Shown here piece by piece: positions 53,107 to 62,537 of a stretch of DNA of 64,000 bases. The position numbers and the translations under genes were made by a program. Under the pieces are notes generated by a model that was not told the origin of the DNA, did not search any database, and worked only from the letters and a program-made list of their open reading frames with translations. The DNA is from Bacteroidales bacterium (GTDB lineage Bacteria; Bacteroidota; Bacteroidia; Bacteroidales; UBA932), in assembly GCA_017399905.1 (NCBI GenBank), contig JAFQAR010000103.1, positions 22,590 through 86,589 of the forward strand, in the 5' to 3' direction. Each line of letters begins with the position of its first letter. Within the stretch, counting starts at the first letter, position 1.

Positions 53107-54966
53107 TCATTCCGTTATATTTATCCAGTCGGCCTGGACCCATCCGCTGTCGTTCTTCGAAGCCGAGCGGTTGCAGTAGAGGCCGAATTTTGCGCCTATC
53201 CATCTGCCCGGCTTCCCTATGAACGGCTTTTCCGTGAGTTCCGTCCATTTCCTGCCGTCAAGGCTGTAGAAGAATCTTGCCGTGAGGTCGGGAACGTTGC
53301 CCTTCCTCTCCTGCGGCCTTACATCCATCCTTATGAACACGTCGGTCGCCATATAGGCCGAAGGTGCCGCAGGAGGGACTGTAGTGGACATGTATGAACC
53401 TGAATACGGCTTCGGGAGCGGTACAGACTGCATGGGGATGGTCTTCATTATCTGCTCAGGCCTTCCTTTGAGGGCTTCGCTGCACTCTACATACTGCAGC
53501 ATCACGCCTTCGCGGGTGTCGGCAAGCCTTACTGTCGCATAGTCCTGTCCCATGAGGACGAATCCGCAGTATTCTCCCTTCTCCTTCAGCTGAGGGTTAG
53601 GGATGAAGCGGAGCTTTGCCGTAACGGAGAACCTGTCGGCCGGTGTCTTCTGAAGCAGAAGGTTCGGCGAATCTCCGAGGTTGCGCCAGCTTTCCGTCTG
53701 GTCGACGGAGTAAAGTCTCAGGGCTCCGGTTCCGTCAGTATGGGTTTCCCGGGCTGCTGTGTCCATGTAATACCAGTATGGCGAAGGAATCCCGTGCCAC
53801 TGCCATTGCAGGCCGGGTTCGAGACTGGTGAAGGTGTCGCTTTCTGCCGGCTGGAACACTCCGGAGCCCTTCAGTGCAGGTTTCCTGTACTTTTCCACAG
53901 GCTCACCGACTCCGTCACCGTCCTTGTCGATGCCGATCACCGGCCAACCTTCGTCGGTCCATGTCATAGGCTGCAGATGCACTACGCGTCCGTATGCGTC
54001 CTTGTCCTGGAAATGCATGAACCAGTGTCCGCTGCCGTCCGGCGTGTCCACCCATGCCCCCTGGTGCGGGCCGTTTGTAAGGGATTTTCCCTGTGCCATC
54101 ACGACGCGCTCTTCGTATGGTCCCCAGGGGCTGTCAGACCTCAGCACCACCTGCCATCCGGTAGGGACGCCTCCTGCAGGTGAGAATATGTAGTATCTTC
54201 CGTCGTGCCTGTAGAACTTCGTGCCTTCGATTGTAGGCTGCGTCTCATGTCCGTCATAGACTATGCGGCTCCTGCCGAGCAGCTTCGTTCCGTCCGGGGA
54301 CATCGGTGCCACGAAGAGCACGCTTTTGTGGCCGGCGCGGCTTCCCGCACATCCGTGCGACAGATAAGCCTTTCCGTCCTCGTCCCACAGCGGACACGGG
54401 TCTATGTATCCCTTGGCCTTCACGACCCATACCGGGTCTTCCCATCGGCCGCGGGGGTCGTCGGTCTTCACCATGAATATGCCTCTGTCAGGGTCTCCGC
54501 AGTAGATGTAGAATTCCCCTTCGTGCCAGCGGATCGCGGGCGCCCAGACTCCGTTGCCGTGCTGGGGGACCGTCCTCCATTCCTGAGGCCCCGGAGGGTT
54601 GACGGCCGGTGTGTCCAGGTCCTGTCCGAGTGTCTCCCACGGCCTCTCGTCAGACCAGCCCGGTCCCGGATAGTCGGTAAGTGCGGCCCCGATGATCTCC
54701 CAGTTCACAAGATCCGTGGAGTGCAGTATCTGCAGACCGGGAAAACATGCGAAGGATGAAGACGTCATGTAGTAGTCGTCCCCGACCCTGCAGATGTCAG
54801 GGTCCGAGTAGTCTGCATTCAGTACCGGATTGACGTAGTGGGTCCCCCTGTCGGGATTCCAGCTCCGTGACGGCTGCCGGTCAGTGGCGGAAGCGTAAGG
54901 TGCTGCACAGGCCATCGCGATCATCGCTGATATGACTTGCAGTATGTCGAGAACCGGTTTTTTCAT
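53107..54966 (-). CDS. GH43 family glycoside hydrolase with C-terminal beta-sandwich
   Basis: A secreted enzyme of 619 residues. A hydrophobic N-terminus (cleavage near ASA) is followed by a five-bladed propeller with the GH43 acids: Asp base in YSDPDICRVGDDYYM, the pKa-modulating Asp in GYIDPCPLWDEDG and the Glu acid in PTIEGTKFY. From about residue 400 a beta-sandwich module of the type fused to many GH43 enzymes follows. Activity on arabinosyl, xylosyl or galactosyl linkages cannot be separated by eye. It heads the uronate operon, so removal of pectin side-chain sugars fits. Confidence 0.92.
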   Translation of the reverse strand: MKKPVLDILQVISAMIAMACAAPYASATDRQPSRSWNPDRGTHYVNPVLNADYSDPDICRVGDDYYMTSSSFACFPGLQILHSTDLVNWEIIGAALTDYPGPGWSDERPWETLGQDLDTPAVNPPGPQEWRTVPQHGNGVWAPAIRWHEGEFYIYCGDPDRGIFMVKTDDPRGRWEDPVWVVKAKGYIDPCPLWDEDGKAYLSHGCAGSRAGHKSVLFVAPMSPDGTKLLGRSRIVYDGHETQPTIEGTKFYRHDGRYYIFSPAGGVPTGWQVVLRSDSPWGPYEERVVMAQGKSLTNGPHQGAWVDTPDGSGHWFMHFQDKDAYGRVVHLQPMTWTDEGWPVIGIDKDGDGVGEPVEKYRKPALKGSGVFQPAESDTFTSLEPGLQWQWHGIPSPYWYYMDTAARETHTDGTGALRLYSVDQTESWRNLGDSPNLLLQKTPADRFSVTAKLRFIPNPQLKEKGEYCGFVLMGQDYATVRLADTREGVMLQYVECSEALKGRPEQIMKTIPMQSVPLPKPYSGSYMSTTVPPAAPSAYMATDVFIRMDVRPQERKGNVPDLTARFFYSLDGRKWTELTEKPFIGKPGRWIGAKFGLYCNRSASKNDSGWVQADWINITE

Positions 54967-54991
54967 CAGGGTTTCAATAAAGCATTATGTA

Positions 54992-54999
54992 CAAATATA
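54992..54999 (-). promoter_or_regulatory. -7 element of the GH43-kdu operon
   Basis: TATATTTG on the minus strand, 25 bases upstream of the GH43 ATG. No clear -33 box, consistent with a regulated promoter. Confidence 0.5.
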
Positions 55000-55161
55000 A
55001 ATCTAAAAAAGGAGAAGAAGATGCCCTTCAATTATTTTTACATGTTTTGTGATAAAATATCCCCCTGAAAGCGGCCTTTTCTTATGAAGAATAGACGTGT
55101 GGACCATACCGGACTTGCATAATTATTGTTATCTTTACGGAAGTTTCAAATATAAGACGTC

Positions 55162-55866
55162 ATGGAAAAAGGAAGATTCTTCAGCGGCCTTTTCATAATG
55201 GCCGGTCTTGTGGTCCTCGGCCTGATGATTCCGAGGGCTGTGGACAAGTACCGTTCGTACGACCGCACCGTCAATGTCAAGGGCCTGTGCGAAAAGGAAG
55301 TGATGGCCGACAAGGTCATCTGGCCTATCGTCTATAAGGTGATGTCCAATGACATCCAGTCCATCTATGACCAGACCGACAGGAACAATGAGGTCATCAG
55401 GTCCTTCCTGGAGGAGGGCGGTCTGACGGAAGGCGAGATATCTGTGTCCGTTCCCCAGATATCCGACAAGTTCGCCAATGAATACGGAAGCAACGACAGG
55501 GCTTTCCGATACATCGCGACGAATGTCGTGACCGTATATACCGCAGATGTGGAGAAGGTCCTCGCCCTCATGTCGAAGCAGTCGGATCTTCTGAAGAAGG
55601 GTATCGTCACCGGAGGCAACAGCTGGGAGAATCCTGTCGAATTCAAATACGAGGGTCTGAATGACATAAAGCCGGAAATGATAGAGGAGGCCACCAGGAA
55701 TGCCCGTGAGGCCGCACAGAAGTTCGCAAAGGATTCCGACAGCCGTCTGGGCAAGATCAGGACAGCCAACCAGGGAACATTCACGATAGAGAACCGTGAC
55801 AGCAACACGCCTTACATCAAGAAGGTCCGTGTGGTCACTTCCGTAACATATTATCTGAAAAACTGA
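55162..55866 (+). CDS. SIMPL-domain (DUF541) protein
   Basis: 234 residues. A signal anchor (FFSGLFIMAGLVVLGLMIP) precedes a SIMPL domain: YDRTVNVKGLCEKEVMADKV at the start and SRLGKIRTANQGTF plus RVVTSVTYYLKN at the end. SIMPL proteins are periplasmic or membrane-anchored and assemble into oligomers; their role is poorly known. It begins the plus-strand run leading to GH35, esterase and GH29, but with an 18-base gap to the plug protein; a functional link to glycan use is not evident. Confidence 0.88.
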   Translation: MEKGRFFSGLFIMAGLVVLGLMIPRAVDKYRSYDRTVNVKGLCEKEVMADKVIWPIVYKVMSNDIQSIYDQTDRNNEVIRSFLEEGGLTEGEISVSVPQISDKFANEYGSNDRAFRYIATNVVTVYTADVEKVLALMSKQSDLLKKGIVTGGNSWENPVEFKYEGLNDIKPEMIEEATRNAREAAQKFAKDSDSRLGKIRTANQGTFTIENRDSNTPYIKKVRVVTSVTYYLKN

Positions 55867-55884
55867 ATTTAAATTCATTAAGCT

Positions 55885-56412
55885 ATGAAGAGACTGACTT
55901 TATTGCTGCTTCTTGCGGTCATTGCCGCATCTCCTTCCTTTTCTCAGGAAAAGAAGACAGAAAGAGAACTCAGGAGAGAACTTCGCCGTATGGAACGTGC
56001 GGTCAAGGATTCCCTCAGAGCCAGGACCTTTGCCGAGGACTCCGTAAATGTCGGTTACGGGTATGTGAAGAAATCCCATCTTGTCAATTCCGTATCGACC
56101 GTGAAGGTGAACAAGAACGAGGTCGCGTCCTATACCGACATCGGGGAATATCTGCAGGGACGTGTGCCGGGTCTGCAGGTCATAAAGAACGGTGACAGCT
56201 ACCGCTATATCATCCGTGGAATAAATACGATAAATGCATCTACGGATCCGCTTCTGGTAGTGGACGGATGTGAGGTGAACGACATCAGCTACCTGAACCC
56301 GCGTGACATAAAGTCCGTGGAGGTGCTCAAGGACGCATCTGCGTCAATTTACGGTACCCGGGGCGGCTGCGGCGTCATCCTCATCACTACGAACAGAGCG
56401 GACGGCGAATGA
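55885..56412 (+). CDS. Stand-alone TonB-receptor plug-domain protein
   Basis: 175 residues. A signal peptide (ending near SFSQ) is followed by a charged, Arg-rich helical stretch (RELRRELRRMERAVKDSL) and then a complete plug domain: VNSVSTVKVNKNEVASYTDI, GEYLQGRVPGLQV, YIIRGINTINASTDPLLVVDG and EVLKDASASIYGTRGGCGVI. These are the SusC/RagA-type plug motifs, but the protein stops where the barrel should begin (TTNRADGE). The stop is normal and no barrel-like frame follows, so it does not look like a frameshifted transporter. It may be a soluble periplasmic plug or decoy. Confidence 0.85.
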   Translation: MKRLTLLLLLAVIAASPSFSQEKKTERELRRELRRMERAVKDSLRARTFAEDSVNVGYGYVKKSHLVNSVSTVKVNKNEVASYTDIGEYLQGRVPGLQVIKNGDSYRYIIRGINTINASTDPLLVVDGCEVNDISYLNPRDIKSVEVLKDASASIYGTRGGCGVILITTNRADGE

Positions 56413-56456
56413 TGTCCGAAACCTGGTTTTTACACCTTTAATAACACTGAACAGCT

Positions 56457-58058
56457 ATGAAAGTAAAGTTATTCGCAGCCCTTCTCTGCGTTTCCTTTTC
56501 TGTTGCCATGAGCGCACAGGTGAAGGAAGCCCCAATGCCTGAACTGGTCAGACATCAGGATGGCCAGTATGCACTGTACGTTGACGCCAAGCCGTTCTTC
56601 ATCCTTGGCGGACAATCGGGAAATTCCAATAACTGGCCTGCGATGCATCCTCAGCTTTTCGATACTATGCGGGCGATGAATGCGAACACTCTTGAAGTTC
56701 CCATCTATTGGGAGGCGATAGAACCGGTGCAGGGACAGTATGACTTCTCTTCGGTAAAGACAATCATCGACGAAGCGCGCAGGAACGATATACGTCTGGT
56801 CCTTCTGTGGTTCGCGACATGGAAGAACGGCAGCGGGCACTACATGCCGGAGTGGATGAAGCTCGATTCGAATAAATACTATAATGTGGTGGGAGCACAG
56901 GGACAGCCTGTCGATTCTCCGTCACCTCACTGCAAGGCTGCGATGGAGCTTGATGCCAAGGCTTTTGCCGCCGTGATGGAATTCATCCGTGATTATGACC
57001 CTTGCAGGACTGTCATCATGATGCAGGTCCAGAATGAGCCGGGCACATGGGGAAGCGTACGTGATTATTCCAAGTCGGTGGACAAGCTCTTCCGTTCAGA
57101 TGTCCCTGCAGCCCTGCTGAAGCCGGAGATACTTGCCGAGCTCGGAGCCGGCGCCAAGGAAGGCTCGTGGACCGAGGTGTTCGGTGAAAGGGCGGACGAG
57201 TATTTCCATGCATGGCATGTGGCAAGCTATATCGAATATGTGGCGGCTGCGGGAAAGGCGGTGTATCCGCTTCCTATGTACGTCAATGCTGCCTTGAGAA
57301 GTCCTTTCGGCAATCCTCCTGCCACGCAGTATGAGAGCGGCGGACCTACGGACAATGTCATATGCATATACAAGGCTGCCGCCCCAAGCATCGATCTGGT
57401 AGCTCCTGACATCTATCAGAGAGGAGACAAGGATTATATGGAGTCAATCAGGCTTTATACTCGTCCGGACAACTGTCTGATGGTGCCTGAGACCATATCT
57501 GCATCGAAATATCTTTATGAAGTCGTTTCAAGGGGCATAGGCTTCTCTCCGTTCGGTGTTGACGGAGGCAGGAGGATAGGACCTCTTGCCGACGAGTACA
57601 GGATGCTCGCCCCGATAGTCGACAAGCTCGCACAGTGGAGGCTTGAAGGCCGTATCTACACAGCCTTTGAGCCGGAAGACCATGCAGTAAGATATGTGGA
57701 TCTCGGAAAATGGCAGGCCATCCTTACCTTCGGCCGCCCGAACAGGAGCAATGTCCAGGGCGCGGTTGCGGCGGGTGAACCTCAGCCTGCTGACGGCCAT
57801 GCCATGCTTGTGAAGCTGTCTGACAATGAATTCTATGCCTTCGGAACAAATGTACGCTATACCTTCCAGCCTCTCGGCAAGGATAAGGGTAAAGCTTGGC
57901 ATTTCCTGCGTGTCGAGGAAGGATTCTTCAATGAAGACGGTGAATGGGAGATGATAAGGGTCCTCAATGGAGACCAGACGGACTGGACAGGCCCGTATGT
58001 GGGCAAGCAGCCTACCGTCCTCCGTATCAAACTGTATGTTCGTGAACCTAGAAAATAA
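56457..58058 (+). CDS. GH35-type beta-galactosidase with DUF5597-like C-terminus
   Basis: A secreted enzyme of 533 residues with a signal peptide ending near MSAQ. The barrel begins KPFFILGGQSGNSN; NTLEVPIYWEAIEP is typical of GH35/GH42-like barrels; MMQVQNEPGTWG (about 192) gives the acid/base Glu and CLMVPETISA (about 341) the candidate nucleophile. The C-terminal 130 residues are a beta domain like DUF5597. Removal of beta-galactosyl residues from side chains is likely. The next gene starts 6 bases downstream. Confidence 0.9.
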   Translation: MKVKLFAALLCVSFSVAMSAQVKEAPMPELVRHQDGQYALYVDAKPFFILGGQSGNSNNWPAMHPQLFDTMRAMNANTLEVPIYWEAIEPVQGQYDFSSVKTIIDEARRNDIRLVLLWFATWKNGSGHYMPEWMKLDSNKYYNVVGAQGQPVDSPSPHCKAAMELDAKAFAAVMEFIRDYDPCRTVIMMQVQNEPGTWGSVRDYSKSVDKLFRSDVPAALLKPEILAELGAGAKEGSWTEVFGERADEYFHAWHVASYIEYVAAAGKAVYPLPMYVNAALRSPFGNPPATQYESGGPTDNVICIYKAAAPSIDLVAPDIYQRGDKDYMESIRLYTRPDNCLMVPETISASKYLYEVVSRGIGFSPFGVDGGRRIGPLADEYRMLAPIVDKLAQWRLEGRIYTAFEPEDHAVRYVDLGKWQAILTFGRPNRSNVQGAVAAGEPQPADGHAMLVKLSDNEFYAFGTNVRYTFQPLGKDKGKAWHFLRVEEGFFNEDGEWEMIRVLNGDQTDWTGPYVGKQPTVLRIKLYVREPRK

Positions 58059-58064
58059 CATATT

Positions 58065-59696
58065 ATGAAGAAATCATTGTTTCTGGCAGCTTTGGCTGCG
58101 TGCTCCCTTCTTGTGTCATGCGGTGGAGGAAAGACTTCCGGATGTGACGGGCAGCAGCTTTTCATAGGCGAGGATATCGCCGTGGCCAATACCGTATACG
58201 GCAAGGTAAGGGGATATATCCTGAGGGATATCTATAACTTCAAGGGAATACCATATGGAGCAAGCACGGCAGGAAAGAACCGTTTCATGCCTCCGCAGAA
58301 ACCTGAACCTTGGGAAGGCGTGAGGTTGGCTCTGAACTATGGCGACATGGCTCCGCAGCCTATACCTTATGACAAGAATCCCGAGTCGCCTTCGGCTTTT
58401 GTGGATGACTGGAACTATTTCGATGCAAGCGAGGACTGCCTCCGTCTGAACGTATGGACTCCTGCGCTGGACGGCAGGAAGCGTCCGGTGCTGGTATGGT
58501 TCCATGGCGGCGGCTTCTCGAACGGAAACGCCATCGAGCAGGACGGATACTGCGGTGAGAACCTGGCACGTTACGGCGACGTGGTCGTATGTTCCGTGAA
58601 CCATCGTCTCAATGCCTTTGGATATACCGATCTGGCCAAGGTGGGCGGTGAAAAATACACACATTCCGGAAATGTGGGAATACTCGACCTCATAGCTTCG
58701 CTGGAGTGGGTCAATGAAAACATCGGGAATTTCGGAGGCGATCCGGACAATGTCACCATCATGGGACAGTCGGGCGGCGGTTCGAAGGTGAGCATAGTTG
58801 CGGCCATGCCTGCTGCGAAGGGACTCGTGCATAAGGCTGTGGCCCTCAGCGGCAACACCACCTCTGCCGCAGACAAGGAGTACGCCGAGGCTCTTGGCGA
58901 AGAGATCGTGAAGGCGGCCGGACTCAAGCCGTCCGAGGTTGACAAGCTTCAGGATATGCCTTGGGAGGAATATTATGCTCTCGCTCATCGCGTGGCGAGG
59001 AATTTCGCCATGGAAAACAAAGGCAACAGCCGCAGGGGATTCAGTCCTGTGGGTGACGATGTCGATGTCCCTTCAGGCAGGTTCTTCGATCCGGAAAATA
59101 CGGAGATTCCGGACATACCTATGCTTTATTGTACCGTCCAGCAGGAATGGAACCCCAACAGGGACAATCCGGAACTGGAGGACATCACGTTCGAGGGAGT
59201 GGTGGAAAAGCTCACTCCAAGATACGGAGAGGAAACTAAGGATATCGTTGAGGCATATTCGGCCCTCTATCCGGATTTCCGTCCGATAGAGATATGGGCT
59301 CTCCTTGCAAGCACACGTGTCAATGTCGTGCGCAGCGCAAATGTCAAGGCCGCGCAGAAATCCCCTGTGTACATGGCTTGGTTCACATGGCAGCCTCCTA
59401 TGTTTGACGGCCGCCAGCGTGCTTTCCACTGCATCGACATCTGCTTCTGGCTCCACAATACCGACCTCATGGTTACGCATACAGGCGGCGGAAAGCGTCC
59501 TCGTGCCCTTTCCGACAGGATGTCTGATGCTCTCCTTGCTTTCATGAGGACAGGAAATCCTAACTGCGTATCTCTTCCTGAATGGCCTGAATATACCGTT
59601 GAAAACGGCGAGGTCATGATTCTGGATGATGTGTGCGAAGTGATGAACGACCCGGACCGTCCTGCAAGGCAGCTTATCGAGAAGTCAGTCAGATAA
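58065..59696 (+). CDS. Type B carboxylesterase lipoprotein
   Basis: 543 residues with a lipobox (SLLVSC, Cys19), so it is probably lipid-anchored in the envelope. It has an alpha/beta-hydrolase fold: oxyanion loop VLVWFHGGGFSNG, nucleophile elbow MGQSGGGSK (Ser about 234) and catalytic His in AFHCIDICFW (about 454). It is related to para-nitrobenzyl esterase and cholinesterase-like enzymes. In this glycosidase cluster the natural substrates may be acetyl or feruloyl esters on polysaccharides; that is inference. Confidence 0.9.
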   Translation: MKKSLFLAALAACSLLVSCGGGKTSGCDGQQLFIGEDIAVANTVYGKVRGYILRDIYNFKGIPYGASTAGKNRFMPPQKPEPWEGVRLALNYGDMAPQPIPYDKNPESPSAFVDDWNYFDASEDCLRLNVWTPALDGRKRPVLVWFHGGGFSNGNAIEQDGYCGENLARYGDVVVCSVNHRLNAFGYTDLAKVGGEKYTHSGNVGILDLIASLEWVNENIGNFGGDPDNVTIMGQSGGGSKVSIVAAMPAAKGLVHKAVALSGNTTSAADKEYAEALGEEIVKAAGLKPSEVDKLQDMPWEEYYALAHRVARNFAMENKGNSRRGFSPVGDDVDVPSGRFFDPENTEIPDIPMLYCTVQQEWNPNRDNPELEDITFEGVVEKLTPRYGEETKDIVEAYSALYPDFRPIEIWALLASTRVNVVRSANVKAAQKSPVYMAWFTWQPPMFDGRQRAFHCIDICFWLHNTDLMVTHTGGGKRPRALSDRMSDALLAFMRTGNPNCVSLPEWPEYTVENGEVMILDDVCEVMNDPDRPARQLIEKSVR

Positions 59697-59766
59697 TCTG
59701 GCAGGTTTTGTAAAACAGAAGAAAAACCGTAAGTTTACATTCCGGACAACAAGGATAAACGATAAT

Positions 59767-61095
59767 ATGAACATTCTTTTTTCATTTCTGACTGCCCTCA
59801 TGCTTTCGGGGGCGGTCACTTCTGCCGATGCGGACGGAAAGTATATTCCTTCTGAAGAAAACATCAAGGCCCGCGAGGCCTTCGAGGACAACAGGTTCGG
59901 CGTATTCATCCATTGGGGCATCTACAGCATGTTCGCCCAGGGCGAATGGTATATGAACAAGGGCATAGATGCCCAGGAATATGCAAAGGCTGCAGGCGGT
60001 TTCTATCCTGCATCGTTCGACGCACGTGAATGGGTGAGGGCCATAAAGGATGCAGGAGCGAAATATATCTGCTTCACGACGAGACATCATGACGGATTCT
60101 CGATGTTCGACACCGCTGTTTCCGATTATGACATCATGGATGCGTCGCCGTTCAGGAGGGATATTGTAGGCGAATTGGCGGAAGCCTGCAGGGAGGAAGG
60201 CATAGCCCTTCATTTCTATTATTCCCTTCTTGACTGGACCAGGGAAGACTACCCCGTAGGCCGTACAGGCCGCGGAACCGGCAGGAAAGGTGATTCGCAG
60301 GACTATGACAGCTATATCGCTTTCATGAAGGCCCAGCTGACTGAGCTGCTTACGAATTACGGAAAGATCGGCGCCATATGGTTTGACGGTGACTGGGACC
60401 ACGACAGCGACCCTCAGCCGTTTGACTGGCGGTATCCTGAAATATATTCGCATATCCACGGGATCGACCCTTCATGCCTTATCGGAAACAATCATCATCT
60501 CACTCCTTTCGAAGGAGAGGATTTCCAGATGTTCGAACGTGACCTTCCGGGTGAGAATACGACCGGATGGGCTTCGGGTCAGACCGTAAGTTCGCTTCCG
60601 CTTGAGATGTGCCAGACGATGAACGGCATGTGGGGCTACAAGGTAGAGGACCAGAACTACAAGCCGGTGGATGAACTCGTCCGTCTTATAGTGCGTGCCG
60701 CTTCGAAAGGTTCGAACCTGCTGCTGAACGTAGGTCCTCAGCCTGACGGCAATCTTCCGGCTGCAGCGGTGGAGCGTCTTGCCGGAATAGGCAAGTGGAT
60801 GAAGGTCTATGGTGAATCTGTCTACGGAACATCGGCTACAGGCATCCCTGAGCAGAGCTGGGGCGTGACGACGATGAACGGTCAGCGTCTTTTCCTGCAT
60901 CTGATCGAGCCTCTGGAAGGTGTAGATGTCATTTCCGTTCCTTTGGATCCTTCGATGAAGAAGGTGAAGTCGGTCAGGGCCATGAAAGATGGAGCACCTT
61001 TGAAATACAAGGTGTCTGACGGACGGCTTCTCATCACTCTCGGAGACGTGCCTTCCGTAGCGGATCATGTGGTGGAGGTCGTTTTCCAGAACTGA
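59767..61095 (+). CDS. GH29 alpha-L-fucosidase
   Basis: A 442-residue enzyme with a signal peptide ending near TSADA. The family markers are RFGVFIHWGIYS, AKYICFTTRHHDGFSMFDT, and AIWFDGDWDH with the catalytic nucleophile Asp (about 206), followed by a short C-terminal beta domain. It removes terminal alpha-L-fucose in the periplasm. Together with GH35 and the esterase it suggests attack on fucosylated, galactosylated side chains such as xyloglucan, RG-I or host glycans. Confidence 0.94.
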   Translation: MNILFSFLTALMLSGAVTSADADGKYIPSEENIKAREAFEDNRFGVFIHWGIYSMFAQGEWYMNKGIDAQEYAKAAGGFYPASFDAREWVRAIKDAGAKYICFTTRHHDGFSMFDTAVSDYDIMDASPFRRDIVGELAEACREEGIALHFYYSLLDWTREDYPVGRTGRGTGRKGDSQDYDSYIAFMKAQLTELLTNYGKIGAIWFDGDWDHDSDPQPFDWRYPEIYSHIHGIDPSCLIGNNHHLTPFEGEDFQMFERDLPGENTTGWASGQTVSSLPLEMCQTMNGMWGYKVEDQNYKPVDELVRLIVRAASKGSNLLLNVGPQPDGNLPAAAVERLAGIGKWMKVYGESVYGTSATGIPEQSWGVTTMNGQRLFLHLIEPLEGVDVISVPLDPSMKKVKSVRAMKDGAPLKYKVSDGRLLITLGDVPSVADHVVEVVFQN

Positions 61096-61105
61096 CCGGA
61101 CACTG

Positions 61106-61807
61106 TCATGCAAGCGCCAGTTCCAGATTTATCAGAATGCGCTTGAGTTCCTTTCCCAGGGCATATTCCCCGAAGTCGATGGAACTTTCATTCAATATGC
61201 TGCTTATGCAGAGGTCATCACCCTTGAATATGGTGGCCTCTGCTTTCTTATGTATTTCCCGGATCCTGTCGATGGATTCCTTGGGAACCACGAGGTGGCA
61301 GGGGATTATCACCGAGACAGGGTTCAGGCCTATGGCGTGGGCGACAGCACGTACGCCGGCCCTGTTCTGACATAGGTCAGCGAAATCGCTGTAGCAGATG
61401 AGCCTTGGACTGCCTTCCTTAGCCGGCTGTCCTGTCACGTTCTCCTGTCCTTCCGCCGGTGTGCCGTCATGAGTCAGCTCCCAGAGCTTCCTCCATACCC
61501 TCTTCTGGAAGTCCGTTCCGAACAGCATGAGGTCTTCCCATTTTACGGACTTCCTCATTTCCCAGACCTCTTCAAGGCTGAGTGTGACGGCTGTAATCTC
61601 GCCGAACAGCCGTGGTTGGATTCCGGTCTTCCTTTTGCCGGAATCTGCCTTTGCCTTGTCTCTGTCCGCCTTTTTCTGGTCCAGACCCTTGCCGTAGCTC
61701 ATCTCGGCAAGACGTCTGGTCAAGGCTGCCAGCTGTCTGTAATCTGTGGAAATGGAGGCTATCTTTCCGTCAATGCGGACGACAACCCATCTGCGGTCGG
61801 TTTCCAT
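61106..61807 (-). CDS. Methylated-DNA-protein-cysteine methyltransferase (Ogt/MGMT type)
   Basis: 233 residues. It removes O6-alkyl groups from guanine by transfer to its own cysteine. The C-terminal domain has FGTDFQKRVWRKLWEL, CYSDFADLCQNRAGVRAVAHAIG and the acceptor motif NPVSVIIPCHLVVP (Cys170). The normally invariant Arg after PCH is Leu here, and about 15 residues rich in Gly/Gln/Glu are inserted before the DNA-binding part. The N-terminal part has a Lys/Asp-rich stretch (DQKKADRDKAKAD). Tail-to-tail with the fucosidase gene, 10 bases apart. Confidence 0.85.
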   Translation of the reverse strand: METDRRWVVVRIDGKIASISTDYRQLAALTRRLAEMSYGKGLDQKKADRDKAKADSGKRKTGIQPRLFGEITAVTLSLEEVWEMRKSVKWEDLMLFGTDFQKRVWRKLWELTHDGTPAEGQENVTGQPAKEGSPRLICYSDFADLCQNRAGVRAVAHAIGLNPVSVIIPCHLVVPKESIDRIREIHKKAEATIFKGDDLCISSILNESSIDFGEYALGKELKRILINLELALA

Positions 61808-61964
61808 GATTCAGTTTGTTTAGGATTCTTCAGGTTGGTTAATGATATCTGCCCTGCAACTTCCAAATATACAAAAACTTATGGAATTTCTGAAGTGCTG
61901 CGGCTGTTTTTGCCGGAAAAGTCTTTTGTTGTAAAGGAAGGGATATACTATAATATTTATAAAA

Positions 61965-62008
61965 ATTCTATAATTAGTTTGATAATATAGAATAATTATG
62001 TATGTTTG
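61965..62008 (+). promoter_or_regulatory. Promoter with operator upstream of the HARE-HTH/GIY-YIG operon
   Basis: TTTG (61978-61981), 19 bases, TATGTTTG (62001-62008). An inverted repeat ATTCTATA (61965-61972) / TATAGAAT (61986-61993) straddles the -33 box, and a nested ATAATTA (61970-61976) / TAATTAT (61993-61999) pair reaches the -7 box. This is a strong sign of autoregulation, probably by the ribbon-helix-helix-like N-terminus of the first gene product. Confidence 0.7.
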
Positions 62009-62027
62009 CAGTATATAAAACCATGAT

Positions 62028-62534
62028 ATGATAGGGAAAAATAAGAAATACACAGCGATGAATGTTCCTGTGGAGTTGCTGTCGAAACTGAAGGCGCTGA
62101 AGAAAGCGAATCTGGCTGCATATGAGAAAAGCATGTCATATGAAGAAATCATCGAGATTCTGATAGAGGGAGTAAGATTCTTTGATTCAAAGTTATATAA
62201 GTATTATAAGATGATCTTTGAGACTGAATTTCAGATGGATGCCAAAGAAGACAGTGGTGAAAAGGTTGAGGTAATTGTGCGGAAGAACTGTAATACTCTT
62301 CACGAGGCGATTGTTGAGGTTCTGGAGGCGGCAGGCTGCCCGATGACTGTTATGGATATTACAGATGCAGTTCGGAAAAACGGCCTTTATCAAAGGTCGG
62401 ATGGACTTCCGCTTCCTCCCAATCAAGTCTCGGCGCGCATAAAGAATTATCCGAATCTGTTTTCTGTTGACAGAAGTGTCAGCCCGAAAATGGTTTCGTT
62501 GAAAGATACAGGTACTGATGGTAAAAACAAGTAG
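62028..62534 (+). CDS. Putative regulator: N-terminal RHH-like segment plus HARE-HTH winged-helix domain
   Basis: 168 residues. The first 55 residues (KYTAMNVPVELLSKLKALKK, SYEEIIEILIEG) look like a ribbon-helix-helix DNA-binding unit with a helical extension. Residues about 90-160 match the HARE-HTH/HB1 fold: LHEAIVEVLEAAGCPMTVMD, ITDAVRKNGLY, SDGLPLPPNQVSARIKNYPN, LFSVDRS. HARE-HTH domains are linked to DNA modification, restriction and nuclease contexts. It is the first of four close-packed genes behind a promoter with an operator. The AT-rich composition suggests an accessory region. Confidence 0.75.
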   Translation: MIGKNKKYTAMNVPVELLSKLKALKKANLAAYEKSMSYEEIIEILIEGVRFFDSKLYKYYKMIFETEFQMDAKEDSGEKVEVIVRKNCNTLHEAIVEVLEAAGCPMTVMDITDAVRKNGLYQRSDGLPLPPNQVSARIKNYPNLFSVDRSVSPKMVSLKDTGTDGKNK

Positions 62535-62537
62535 TAT

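Noticed and set aside
55885-56412. Frameshifted full-length SusC gene
   Set aside because: No barrel-like coding sequence follows in any frame before the GH35 gene, so a simple frameshift does not explain it.
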